From: Adiantum capillus-veneris | Taxonomy: Eukaryota > Streptophyta > Polypodiopsida > Polypodiales > Pteridaceae | Direction: 5' to 3' | Assembly: GCA_014529385.2 (NCBI GenBank) | Contig: CM043950.1 | Coordinates: 65,922,935-65,986,934 of the forward strand | Length of the DNA stretch: 64,000 nucleotides | Shown here: piece after piece, positions 20,703 through 30,519 of the stretch | Position numbering within the stretch: position 1 is the first letter of the stretch | Layout of the letters: every line of letters starts with the position of its first letter | Notes under the pieces: generated by a model | Databases searched by the model: none | What the model was told of the DNA's origin: nothing | The model's input: only the letters and a program-made list of their open reading frames with translations | Translations under genes and position numbers: made by a program

Positions 20703-21018
20703 CGAGAAAAAGATCCTTCTATTAGTTAATGAAAACTGCCCATAGGGCTACATCCACCTCTGCGAGAGAGGGCTACAACAAGCATGATGGGGAGACTCTC
20801 CCAATGAAAAAACAGCATATATACAATGAGGCTAAATCAAGAGATGGGAGGAGGGAAGAGCCACACAGGTGGACAGTAGTGCCATCTGAGCACCCCCTGG
20901 ACTATGGTGTAGAAAGGCCCAGGGTGCCAGAGTCAAAGAAAAGCCTCGCGGCGCTCCCACATGCCGTCGGAGCTGCCCTGCAGTACCTCAAGCTATCCTC
21001 TGAGAGTATGGATCAGCT
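20703..21018 (-). other. LINE-1 3' untranslated region
   Basis: This lies between the ORF2 stop and the poly(A) tail. No coding frame was recognised. Confidence 0.6.
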
Positions 21019-21726
21019 CTAGCCAAAAGTCACGAACAGTCTCTGCTGGTGGCACAGGACGAGCCTCAAGATGCGGAAACAGCGGGCCCGCCAGATGAAC
21101 CAGAGAGCTAGGCCGCTGATGAGCTCCCAACACTCCTCTCTCACTGCACCACTCCTGTGGAGTAATCTCTGTAGCAGGCTGGAGTGTAGGTCGCCCCCCT
21201 GTATCACTATCATCCTGCTGGTGGAAGATAGCTCAAGCTGCAGTGCTGGGCCCGTGAGGGTGGACCAAGCCGCTGCCCCCCAAGTGTACTGTCGAGCCGT
21301 GGAGAGGGCAGGCATCAGCCGAAGAACACGTAGCCACACCTGCTGAGCCGAGGGACAGTCCCAAAGACAGTGACGCTGACTCTCCACCAATTGGTCACAG
21401 GCTGCACATGCGGCCGAGAGACCACTATGCACCAGCCAGCTCCCTACTGCTATGGCTCTATGTGCAACCAGCCACTGGAACAAGGTGACTCGCCTCGGCT
21501 GTCTAGAGTCCCACAGCCTCTGCCAAAAAACTGCCAAGAACTCGACTGTGAGGCCCTCCTCCTGCCAATGACGTGCTGCAGCGGGGCGGGCCTCTCTCTG
21601 TGCTGCAAGTATATGACGTCCAAGCTGAACAGTGTACTGAAAGAAGGGGACTCCTGGGCGGTCGGTAGAAGAGAAGGGGTCCCTCCATAGCCACTCACCA
21701 GGATCCCACTGTACTCATGCCAGTGG
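21019..21726 (-). pseudogene. LINE-1 ORF2 C-terminus, zf-RVT domain
   Basis: VFWQRLWDSRQPRRVTLFQW, then VAHRAIAVGSWLVHSGLS, then CAACDQLVESQRHCLWDCPS match the zinc-binding domain at the end of plant L1 ORF2 proteins, with paired cysteines and a histidine. A stop after WEC near 21,727 and a frame change separate it from the RT frame upstream, so the protein is broken here. Confidence 0.7.
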
Positions 21727-24297
21727 TCAACACTCCCAAGCCCATAGCCTCCAAAGTCCAGTCTCAAGAGCTGCTGGGTCAGGGTCTATGACGCAAGTCC
21801 TCCCACAGATGCCCACAACTCGGATCCTCTGGAAACAGCACTCTGCTACCTGCGGGGCCTCTACTGCAACTCGCTGTAATCGTCCCCCACCCTGAAGCTC
21901 GAAGAACAGGGCTGGGACAGTCTCTGAGCAAGCCCTGACTGAAATGAGAACCTCCAGTCGTGTGAAGGCTCCCATCCACCGGGGTGCTACTGGCTCGAGA
22001 GGCGTGAGCCACTCAGCTGGAACTGACTCTGAGATGTCCTGACACATGCTCTGCACCCCTCTCATGCCCTGCAGCTGGACAGCCTGCATCCCCTCTGACA
22101 AACCTGTGAACTCTAGCCAGTCACCTAGAGAACGAGCTGGACCTGCCGCCATGGGACCCCAAGAAACATGAGGCCGACTCCCAACCAAGTGGCCTCTCTG
22201 AGTGCTAACCATGGGGTTCCAGACGAGGGGCTGCCATAGGCGCTCCTCCGTGCACGTCGGCTGTCTCTGCTCTAGGCCACGCCGTAAGAGCTCCCAAGAT
22301 CGAAGCAAACTCACAGCGAATCTGTCCTCCAGTCTCCTGCTCAAACCAACTCGGCACAGCTCTGAAAAGATCCATCTGGTCGAAGGTTGCCAAGGGCCTC
22401 CTGTCTGAGGCACCCTGGCACGAAGCCTCTGCAACAAGAATTCCTTCCAGGGCTCCTCGCCTGGAAGAAGTCCTCTGACGACAAACTTCCCAAGAAGGGC
22501 TCTGCTCTGCTGTGCAGGATCAATGATCCCAAGCCCTCCCTGAGAACAAGGAAGTGTGATGACCGACCAAGCCACCTTGGCTCGGGCAATCTGAGTATCG
22601 CGACCTGACCAAAGAAAGTTCCTGATCAGCCTCTCTACCTGGCTGATACAAGAACTCGAGAAGATCCAGCAAGAAGTGATGTACCACATAGTTGCCAACA
22701 ACACCTGGTTGGCAACTAATACTCTACCAGCCAGCGAAAGTCGTGCTGAGCTCCAATGTAACAGCTTTCTCCTGATGGACAGGAGAAGAGGAGCAATTTG
22801 CTGCTCGGGGGACAAGTCCAGACCAACCTGACAACCCAAGTACCGAACTGCAGTCCCTGGAGGAATCCACCTGAAACCCTCTCCAAGCATCCAATCTGGC
22901 ACAGGAGCACTGCCAACCGAGAAAGCCACTGTCTTTCTCCAGTTGATCAATGCGCCCGATGCACTGCAGAAGGTCTCCAAAGCCTGCTCACATCTGTGTA
23001 GATTGGACTCCTGGCCCTCTAAGTACAAGGCTGAGTCGTCGGCAAACTCAGCGTCCAGAAGCTCATCTCCCCGTATAGGGAGTGCTAAGCCTCTCAAACC
23101 AACCTGCTGTGACACCAAAAATTTGCTCATCGCCTCCGCATAGAACAGAAAGAGAAAAGGGGCAAGAGGACAGCCCTGTCTGACCGAACGTGTGAGCACG
23201 AAGTGCTCACCTCTACCTCCTGCCAACAGAACCTGACTGTGAGCCTGTCTGTACAAAGCTGACACCCCTCTGATCCAAGCATCTGAGAAGCCCATCCTGC
23301 GTAGCGTGCCCTCTAGAAAGTCCCAGTCAACTCTGTCGTATGCCTTCTCAAAATCGAGAAGAAGAATCACAAGGTCCTCCCCACGGAGCCGTGCAAGGGC
23401 AGAAGCCTCCCAAAAAGTGAAGATGTTGTCAAGGATACTGCGTTCCTTGACAAAACCTGTCTGAGTCCCATGTATAAGGCTCTCCAAAAGTGGCTGAATC
23501 CTCAAACTCAAAGCCTTGGCAAGAATTTTGTAGGCTGAGTTGAGAATGGTGATGGGGCGCCACTATCGAATCTCATCCAAGGAGCCACCCTCCTTTGGAA
23601 TGAGGTAAATCAGGCCCTCACTCATGCTATCCGGCATCACTCCTCTGTGCAGAATGTACTGAAAGGCACTACAAAGATCTGGGCCAAGCAAGTCCCAGTA
23701 CTCCAAGAAGAAGCTGGGAGTCAACCCATCCTCACCTGGACAGCTACCACGAGGGAGGGCCCTAAGAGCCGTGTGCAGCTCCTCAAGCTGAAGAGGTATC
23801 TCTAGCCTCTGGCGCATCTCCTCAGTCACAAGACAAGGCATCTGTGCCCAAACCTGCTCCCTGCATGTATCCTGTCTCTCTGACTCGGGCTCAGCCGACA
23901 GTAGCTCACGGTAAAACTCAGTAGCAACTGCACGCATATCCTCTGGCTCACAAACAACTGACCAATCGGGTCTCCTCAACTGATTGACGTTGGCATGCAA
24001 GTGCCGAGGTCCCACTGTCTCAAAAAAAGCACCTGTCACTCTGTCACCCACCTGAGTCCACTGAGATGCCTGTCGGTGAAAGGGAAACTCATGGCGCCTC
24101 TCCTCTGTGCAAGCAAGCTCTTGTCGAGCCTGCTGTAACTGCTCCTCCAACCATGGACTGTCTGGATGCTGCTCCGGCATCCTCTGTAGTGAAGCAATGC
24201 CTCGTCTGAGACGCTGCTCCTTCTCTCTCGCTGCAGCCCGTCGAGCCAGAGACTCCTGGAGAAAGAAGTGGCTAAGCTGAGCTAGGCCTGAGGCCAC
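21727..24297 (-). pseudogene. LINE-1 ORF2 reverse transcriptase (one internal stop)
   Basis: It carries the full series of non-LTR RT blocks: PSFFLEYWDLLGP, GLIYLIPKEGG, WRPITILNSAYKILAKALS, GTQTGFVKERSILDNIF and LLDFEKAYDRVDW. VRQGCPLAPFLF, the catalytic AEFADDSALYLEG near 22,990-23,040 and the thumb (YLGCQVG..) follow. The only interruption over 850 codons is a TAG at 23,565-23,563, where families normally read I(R/K)xWRPI. A CAG-to-TAG change would explain it. The enzyme would copy LINE RNA at the nicked target in the nucleus. Confidence 0.85.
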
Positions 24298-24315
24298 TCT
24301 GTCTGCAGGTGGAGC

Positions 24316-25042
24316 CTAGCTGTCCATGCCCTCTGTCCATAGAGCCTCGACCCTCTCTCTGAGTGCTGAGTCCAACAAGACCCGCTCTGGGATGCGAAGC
24401 ATCGTGCTCCCACTCCTCTGCCTGTCTGCCACTGTGAGGGTCACTGGTGCATGGTCCGAGAAGGATATCCCTGCCAGGATGCCCACTGATCCCCCCAAGT
24501 CACTGAAGTGGTCACTAGTGTAGAAGCGATCTATGCGCGATAGATTCACTCCTCCCACTCTGCGGTCCGATCTAGAGAAGGCAAGACTCTCTCGAGGCCT
24601 CACAAAGCCAGAATGCTGCCATGTATCCGAGACCCTCAAAGTCATACACAACCTCTCCCAAGCTGCTAACTCGACTCCATGCACAGTAGCATGGCTGCCT
24701 CCGATCCTGTCAGAAGGGTCCTCCAACATGTTGAAGTCCCCTCCTACACACCACTGGTCAACCTGTGGCAAAGACTCAACAATCTGTGACCAAAACTCTG
24801 CACGAGCACTCGCCACATTGGGCGCATAGTCCAAAAGCAGTTGACCAAAAGGTATCATAGCGTCCACGCAAAATCTGACCACATCGCCGAATGCGGCTCT
24901 CAGACAAATGGTGCTCCTGAAGCATAAGGAGATCAATCTCTCCTCCCACAAGGCAGCGCTGAAGCTCCTGACGCAATCGGCCCCGCTGTCGCTGAAACTG
25001 GGGCCCACCTAGTCCCTGCACGTTCCACGAGACGATCCTCAT
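24316..25042 (-). pseudogene. LINE-1 ORF2 endonuclease with internal deletion
   Basis: It starts MRIVSWNVQGLGGPQFQRQR at 25,042, the canonical N-terminus of the APE-like nuclease, followed by LLMLQEHHLSES. The frame then jumps near 24,850-24,880 to LLLDYAPNVASARAEFW, VGGDFNMLEDPSDR, LSRIDRFYTSD and ISFSDHAPVTL. Roughly 35-40 residues between RYDTFWS and LLDYAPN appear to be missing, which should kill endonuclease activity. Confidence 0.75.
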
Positions 25043-25149
25043 GGGGAGCGAGAGAGAACAGATGCTGCCGCAGCAGCAAGACGAGCTATCTTCGAGGCTG
25101 GCTTGGATGGAGAGTAATCCGCATCCGAGCGTCCTCTAAATAGGCGAGA

Positions 25150-26168
25150 CTACAGTGAGTGCCTGGTCCAAGCCCAAGCAGAGCGAGCCGTGCGTAAAGC
25201 AACCTCCTCTGTCCAGGATTCCTCATGAATGTATACATAGCAAGGCAAACACTGCGTATCAGCAAAAAAGTACACCACAATGTGTCTACATCCTGCTGAG
25301 TCTGGGGGTGTCACCGCAAACTTGGCCAATGGCCACAAAGTTTGCAGCCAGTCTGTAATGCCAAGTTCTCCCATGTGGTGAGAGAACTCAAGAACCTGTG
25401 TATGCAACCATCCCACCACTGAGTCGAGGGACCACTCTGTCTCAGTCCTACCACAGGGGGGGAAGGAGAAACCAACTGCTGAGTCCAAGGCCTCTGTCCC
25501 CCTAGCGGCGAGGAACAAAGCGTGGACTCTGAAGCAGGCTTCCTCGTGGTCTGCTGCGGAATCGCCGAGAAAGCGAGTGAACCCGTAATCGAAGAAATCC
25601 CAACGGCGTCGGAGGTCAATGCTCGTCAAACCACAAGGGATATCTGCAAGAGAAGATGTCTGAATCTGCAGAGGGGGCCGCATGAAGGATGACCCTCTCT
25701 CGCTAGGCGACTCGTGGCAAAGGCGCTACCAAGAGATCTCCTAGCCGCCGGCGAGGGACCAGTCTCCTGAGCCGACTATGGTACTGAAGCAAGAGGAGGG
25801 GGAGAAGGGGCTGGGGGGGGCGGGGGAGAAGAGAAGCGGGGTGGGGCGACAGAGACATGGGGGGGGCGAGGTGGGGAGTGGGCGGGGGAGGGGATGAGGA
25901 GGAGGAGGGGAGATCGGAAGGCGAAGCGGCTGGCGAGGGTGAAGCGGAGGTGGAGGCTGGCGTAGGGGGCTCCTCCTGTTCAAGAGGACCAAAGCGGTTC
26001 CCCGTGGGAACCCACTACAGCTGAGTAGGCACCTGAGGGCCACTCTGAGTGCCAGGCTCTCGCTGTGGCCCCTGGCGTCGACGGCCACAGGCCTGCTGCC
26101 ACCCCTCCTCCGCTGGAGCCCCAGGCTCGGAGGGTGGCACTGGATCTGTGCGCTGTCGCTGGCTATGG
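25150..26168 (-). pseudogene. LINE-1 region between ORF1 finger and ORF2 (proline-rich, probable ORF1 C-terminus)
   Basis: A minus-strand frame (26,274-25,741) is very rich in Pro and Ser. A second one (25,683-25,150, 177 aa) contains RRRWDFFDYGFTRFLGDSAA and WLQTLWPLAKFAVTP. Both share one phase and probably formed the C-terminal half of ORF1 before a shift near 26,200. I do not recognise the second domain. Confidence 0.45.
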
Positions 26169-26930
26169 CTACGGCCCAGCCTTGGCAGGCTGGGGCTGAG
26201 GCTGAGGTGCGAGTCGTGGTCTCCTCCGTGGACAGGCCTTCGCTAGGTGGCCCATCTGTCTGCAAATGAAGCACTGGTTCGGGAGACCCGAGTACTCCAC
26301 ACTCTGTCTAAACCAACCCCCACTCACCCGTGGCAGAAGGATGACCTTCGGGAGCGTGTGGGTATCTCTGACCAAAACTCGAACTGAAGGGATGCCAGCC
26401 GCCTTGGCAGCTACTGATGCTGCCGTACGAGGTGTCTCCAGGACAGTCCCGATGGAGGAGCCAATCCTGGAGAGAAGTGGAAGGTACTCCCTCCGTAAAC
26501 CCGGAAAGCAGACTGAGATGGGGATGTCCGCCTCCTCTACTAGCACATCCGAAGTCGGGTCAAAACCATGTCGCCACTGTCGAAAGTGGGCGCGTGATGC
26601 TCGGATGGCCAATGGACTCATAGCTATGACCTTGGAGGCCATCTCGGAAGTCTCGAACTCAATCTGGTAGTACCCCCATCCGAGAATCTGGACATCCAAG
26701 ATCTTGCCAACCTCTGCGAGGAGGCGGGCCTGGAGAAGGTCTCGCAGCTCTCCTCTGCTAGGACGAGTGCCGAGAACCTTGCAGATGACAGAAGTCGCCT
26801 GCAAGCGTTCTACCTCTGCGGCAAGGCTCGCTTGCTCTGTCGACGAAAGAGCAAGTCGAATGGTGGGCTCAGCGGGGTCGGGCGAGGGGGCTTCAGGTGA
26901 GTCCCTCTGTGGTGAAGCTGGAGCCTCCAT
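26169..26930 (-). CDS. LINE-1 ORF1 (DUF4283-like, CCHC zinc finger)
   Basis: This 253-codon open frame starts MEAPASPQRDSPEA. The middle (VLGTRPSRGELRDLLQARLL, LGWGYYQIEFETSEMASKVI, RASRAHFRQWRHGFDP) fits the DUF4283 RNA-binding region of plant LINE ORF1. The knuckle CFICRQMGHLAKAC (C-x2-C-x4-H-x4-C) is intact near 26,225-26,265. ORF1 proteins bind LINE RNA and form the ribonucleoprotein with ORF2. It stops soon after the finger; related proteins are often longer. Confidence 0.7.
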   Translation of the reverse strand: MEAPASPQRDSPEAPSPDPAEPTIRLALSSTEQASLAAEVERLQATSVICKVLGTRPSRGELRDLLQARLLAEVGKILDVQILGWGYYQIEFETSEMASKVIAMSPLAIRASRAHFRQWRHGFDPTSDVLVEEADIPISVCFPGLRREYLPLLSRIGSSIGTVLETPRTAASVAAKAAGIPSVRVLVRDTHTLPKVILLPRVSGGWFRQSVEYSGLPNQCFICRQMGHLAKACPRRRPRLAPQPQPQPAKAGP

Positions 26931-27291
26931 CTGTGTCTACTGCTGAGTCGAAGAAGCGGGCAGTGAAGAAAAAACCTGCAAACAAGTCAACCAGGCACTT
27001 TTCCGAAGAGAAAGTGCTGCCGAGCGAGGTGCAGAGGACCTTCGGGAGCGAAGAGGATGGGGGGGGGGGGGGATGGGGAGACGGCGAGGGCGAAGAGGGC
27101 AGCCGTGTAATGTGCGGGTGCACAAGCAGCAGTGAGCGGGGGGATGGAGTGGGGAAGGCAAAGCGAGAGGAGGGCAGCGGGCTGCGGGCAGCCTTTGGGG
27201 CAGCGCGCAGACAGGGGGGGGCAGCGGGTGGGCAAAGGGGCAACGCGCAGGGGCTGAAGGGGGTGGGGGGACAGTGTAGGGGCAGCGGGTG

Positions 27292-27337
<46 letters not shown>

Positions 27338-27374
27338 CGCAGCAAGGGGGGGGCGAGCAGCAGTAGCGAGCAAT
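26931..27374 (-). other. LINE-1 5' untranslated region, extremely C-rich
   Basis: The plus strand is G-rich, with G12-type runs near 27,058 and a G44 run at 27,294-27,337. In LINE sense these are C runs. Polyproline ORFs here are products of this composition. The region ends exactly at the 15-bp target duplication. Confidence 0.7.
27294..27337 (+). repeat. G44 homopolymer
   Basis: Forty-four consecutive G residues, with further G runs on both sides (27,057-27,072 and 27,208-27,270). The length is likely to be inaccurate in any assembly. Confidence 0.9.
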
Positions 27375-27389
27375 CCTCTTGCCACACTT
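27375..27389 (+). other. Right target-site duplication of LINE-1
   Basis: Exact copy of CCTCTTGCCACACTT at 20,677-20,691. Confidence 0.85.
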
Positions 27390-28207
27390 ATACCAATTAA
27401 TGGCATCACCGGGAAGATACATGGCTGCCATCAAAACTTTGTTATTTCCTATTTTCTTAGTTGTCGCAAAATAAGGATTAAATTGATGCAACCAAGAATG
27501 AATAACATTAGCATTCATCTTTCGTCATACTTACTGAATGTCAACTTCTCTGTGATGGGGTTGTTGGAATCCGTTTCTCGACTTGTGCTACCTAATGATT
27601 CTCCCACGTCCTTGAGTGGCTCAGACTTCGAGGTGAGTACCTGTAGAACCAACTCTTGCATGCGTTGGTCTCTCTGCACCTCACGTTCTAATTCCAAGGC
27701 CGCTCGTCTTTCTTCGACCGCCAAGCGCGCTTGCTCACGCTCAAGCTCCAAGGCTAACCGTCTTTCTTCGCGCTTCGATCCAAGTTGGCTCATTGCGCCT
27801 CTTGTTGTAGCATCATGTCATCATCGACTCGACCAAAGCCTCCATAGGATTTGATACAACCCGTGGCGTAGATGGGGAAGAGGAAGGGTCGGAAAATCCT
27901 CTTGGTGAGGAAAATTCTTCTTCACCACCTCCATGCTCATCACCTTCACGCAAAGTATCCATTCCGCTTCGAGTGATGACCATACACTGAGATCTTGGGT
28001 ACTTAAGTTCGCAAGGAACTTGGGGTCTTGAGGTTCTTGGGTTCTTGGGATTCTTGAGTTCTTGAGGTTCTTGAGTTCTTGAGGGCCTTGAGTTCTATAG
28101 CTTGCAATTTGTGTTAGAGAAGGCTTTTCACTTACCTGAGCTCGACTCTTCCCTGCGGGCGCACCCCTTGGCGGCCTTGCACTCACACCAAGGTTGTTTT
28201 TTCCCAC
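27390..28207 (-). pseudogene. gag: Gypsy F gag, N-terminal part
   Basis: A strongly charged coiled-coil-like segment comes first (KREERRLALELEREQARLAV, ERRAALELEREVQRDQRMQE). The capsid start follows: ITEKLTFSKYDER, VIHSWLHQFNPYF, VLMAAMYLPGDAINWYK. Removing LINE-1 joins this to VWQEAQWAAHL at 20,676 with a one-base frameshift. The region 28,014-28,090 encodes low-complexity repeats. Confidence 0.65.
28014..28090 (+). repeat. Minisatellite of TTCTTGAG/TTCTTGGG units
   Basis: About eight imperfect 8-10 bp units (GGTTCTTGGG, GATTCTTGAG, GTTCTTGAG) lie within the gag leader or N-terminus of gypsy F. Confidence 0.8.
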
Positions 28208-28427
28208 CTCACGTCGATTGGCCGGCCGCTAAGTGCATGGTCCACTCTCAATGATTGAAAAGAAGAACAAGGGGAGGCTAGACAAGCCCTTCTTTCTTGG
28301 GTTACTTGTCACTCTTCAAAAACACGATTAGGAATCGACACACCCAAGTAGACTTGGGTTACGTGCGATTGCAACAAGCACAAAATTTCTTGTGATTCTT
28401 TCCTTGGTGATACAGAACACTGCCAAA
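28208..28427 (-). other. Leader of gypsy F between PBS and gag
   Basis: This 220-bp segment has no recognised feature. Its position between the PBS and the first gag codons is as expected for an LTR element. Confidence 0.5.
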
Positions 28428-28440
28428 GCTCTAATACCAA
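28428..28440 (-). other. Primer-binding site of gypsy F
   Basis: TTGGTATTAGAGC on the minus strand directly follows the LTR end CCTTACA. It differs from the initiator-tRNA PBS TGGTATCAGAGC by one C-to-T change. Confidence 0.65.
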
Positions 28441-28595
28441 TGTAAGGTACAGCGGAAGTGAATGTTCAAGATGAGTGCTCCGAACTGTGCTCAAGGGTTC
28501 CTTTTACTTACGGAATAAGAAGTCTTCCGTTTCTTTAGTGAGAGAGTACAATGATCACAAACAAAGTGAATGACACTGAGAATGAAAGTGCTGAG

Positions 28596-28647
<52 letters not shown>

Positions 28648-29095
28648 ATACGACACCAGATGGTTCTCAAACCCTCCTCCAAGGGCCCCCCTCTCTGTGG
28701 CGAGCGAGGTCTATGTTGTTGATTGCACAAATCTGGTACAATGGTCTAGATACAATGGACTTGCCGGCCATGTCGACGACAATGATGACGACGAGGACGG
28801 GCTGAAATCTGAAAACGCTAGTTGATCTGACGGTACGACGAGGATCTGTTGTGGGTAGGTGAGATCTGCAGACTAGGGACGGCTGTGTCTAAGTGCTGAA
28901 AACTGAAAACGCTCATGCAATGGCTGATCTGACGCCGGAAAACTGCAAAACGCTAGCAAGGTCTGCAATTTGGAAAACGCCAGGGACTCTGTAGCAAAAA
29001 CGATGGGCCTGATCTGCTGTAGAAAACGCTATGCTGATCTGCTACCAAAAACGCTAACTGCTATCTGTTGGCTGGAAAACGCTAGTCCTCCTGCC
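28441..29095 (-). repeat. 5' LTR of gypsy F
   Basis: It ends (in element sense) with GTACCTTACA next to the PBS and is homologous to 14,290-14,949. A GA run (CT in sense) lies at 28,599-28,642. Repeated AAAACGCTA-type words fill 28,812-29,090. The upstream limit is uncertain: a TATA-like TTTTATAAAA at 29,175-29,184 and a TGTCACGTG near 29,488 would fit a longer LTR, but the other copy does not share that part. Confidence 0.6.
28599..28642 (+). repeat. (GA)n microsatellite in the F 5' LTR
   Basis: About 22 GA units. The corresponding place in the other LTR copy (14,402-14,425) has only a short broken GA tract. Confidence 0.95.
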
Positions 29096-29488
29096 GGTCT
29101 TGCTAAGAAGGTGCACTGTAAGTTGGTGGAACTTCTGTTGCCTCTTCTACCAGAAATTGCTAGCGCTAGGTTTCTTTTATAAAACTTAGCAAATTTGCCC
29201 TACCCAATTTCCCAACAAAGTCACTTGTTAATAATAAGTGAAAAATGGATAAAATAGGGAAAATGGTTTCTGTGCACTATAAAATGCTCATGATGGGTAC
29301 TGATTGTCATGCTGATGATCATGTTGTGTGCAACCAGAGGATATGCAACTACTCTACGTACTTGGACATGCATGGCCTGCGCACAGGCTCACAAAGGTGC
29401 CTAAACACTTCCTAAGCTGACCTGAACCCTGGACCTGAAGTAGCTTTTCCACATGCACATAGGGTTAGATGTACACGTGACACTTTCC
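29096..29488. other. Unassigned segment, possibly U3 of a minus-strand LTR
   Basis: On the minus strand it begins TGTCACGTGTACATC, like the TGTCAC starts of the LTRs of B, D and E. It contains TTTTATAAAA about 305 bp downstream. It directly cuts the pol of element A. It could be the U3 of the F 5' LTR or of another element. No coding frame was recognised. Confidence 0.35.
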
Positions 29489-30519
29489 TCCACTTTGGGT
29501 TGCTCATCAGGCTTCCCATCAACTGGCACATCGCCTTTAAAAGGCTTCAATAGACTCACATGGAATGCATTATGAATCTTCCAAGTATTGGGCAGCTTGA
29601 GTCTAAAGGAGACATCATTTATCTTTTCTTTTATCTGGAAAGGGCCATAATATCTCATGCTAAGCTTTAGAAAAAGCCGCTCCTTTCCCTTTTTCTTTCT
29701 TAAGCGTGCCTTCTCAAAACGTAAGAGCACCCAATCGTCTTCCTTTAATTTCAAATCTCGTTGATATTGATTTGTTGCCTTCTTATGTCGTTCTTGAGAT
29801 TTCGCTAAAGCCTCTCGGATGTTGGCAAAAGCAGTGTCCAAGTCCCTTGTTATTGGTCGGCTTCAAAAATCTTATCTTTAGTACTAAGGAAGGGTGGAAC
29901 CTTCAACCTTCGGAGCACCTTCAAGGATCTCAAATGGCGCCTTCTCTATCAAAGAGTGAATCGTGTTATTGTAGGCAAATTCCACCAAAGGTAAATATTA
30001 TTCCCATCAAGTCTTCTGATCGGAGATGTAAGACTTCAATAAATCCTGAACAACTGAATTTGCAATCTCAGATTGCCCATCTGTCTACGGGTGGAATGAT
30101 GACGAGAACTACAACCGTGTGCCAATGTTCTCCCAAATAGCCCTCCAAAACAAACTCGTGAATCAAGGATCTCTGTCGAAGACTATTGTCTCAGGCATGC
30201 CATGTAGTCGAAAAATCTGTGCAATGAACAGTTTCGCTAAATGATCCGGCTTGACTGTTTTCTTCACTGGAATGAAGTGAGCTTGCTTGCTAAATCTGTC
30301 GATGGTAGTCCACATGACATCATGCACACTCTGTGTCTTTGAGAGATCAAAAATGAAATCCATTGCAATACTTTTCCAAAGGCGGTGGGAATGGGTAAAG
30401 ACACTAGTTATCCCTGTGCCTTTTGTCTGTCAAACTTGACCTTCTGGCATACTCAACAACTACGAACAAAGTCGTCCACATCCTTCTTGAGTCTCGGCCA
30501 AAAGAAGTAACGCTCCACA
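29489..30519 (-). pseudogene. pol: Chromovirus A integrase, left fragment
   Basis: On the minus strand: ERYFFWPRLKKDV (zinc-binding part), the core with MDFIFDLSKTQ, DRFSKQAHFIPVKKT and HGMPETIVFDRDP, then the GPY/F region ([36 protein letters not shown]). It breaks off at 29,489 after PKVEE, so the chromodomain is missing. Many stops and frameshifts are present. The upstream half of the same pol lies at 47,581-48,395, beyond element B. Confidence 0.75.
30515..30519 (+). other. Left target-site duplication of element B (CCACA)
   Basis: CCACA precedes the TG of the 5' LTR and is repeated at 47,576-47,580 after the CA of the 3' LTR. Five-base duplications are typical of gypsy integrases. Confidence 0.85.

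Larger units (their letters stand above)
20692..27374 (-). mobile_element. LINE-1, full-length L1-type retrotransposon, 6.7 kb
   Basis: On the minus strand the order is a C-rich 5' region, ORF1 with a CCHC finger, ORF2 with endonuclease, RT and zf-RVT tail, and a poly(A) tail (T run at 20,692-20,702 on the plus strand). The unit is flanked by an exact 15-bp duplication. It interrupts the gag of gypsy F, whose codons match up on both sides apart from a one-base loss at the junction. It appears to be a complete insertion, not the usual 5'-truncated copy. Confidence 0.9.
14290..29095 (-). mobile_element. Gypsy element F, with hAT-2 and LINE-1 nested inside
   Basis: A single minus-strand gypsy element is reconstructed from LTR-homologous ends (14,290-14,949 and 28,441-29,095), a PBS (28,428-28,440) and gag parts that fit together on both sides of the insertions. 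The gag is cut by LINE-1 (20,692-27,374) and again by hAT-2 (16,774-20,273). A zinc knuckle, protease and partial integrase follow. RT and RNase H are missing between protease and integrase. Removing the two insertions leaves about 4.6 kb. Confidence 0.7.

Noticed and set aside
26893-27518. Overlapping ORFs of 140-193 aa rich in Pro or Gly
   Set aside because: They are produced by the G44 run and nearby G-rich sequence in the LINE-1 5' region; no domain and no codon signal.
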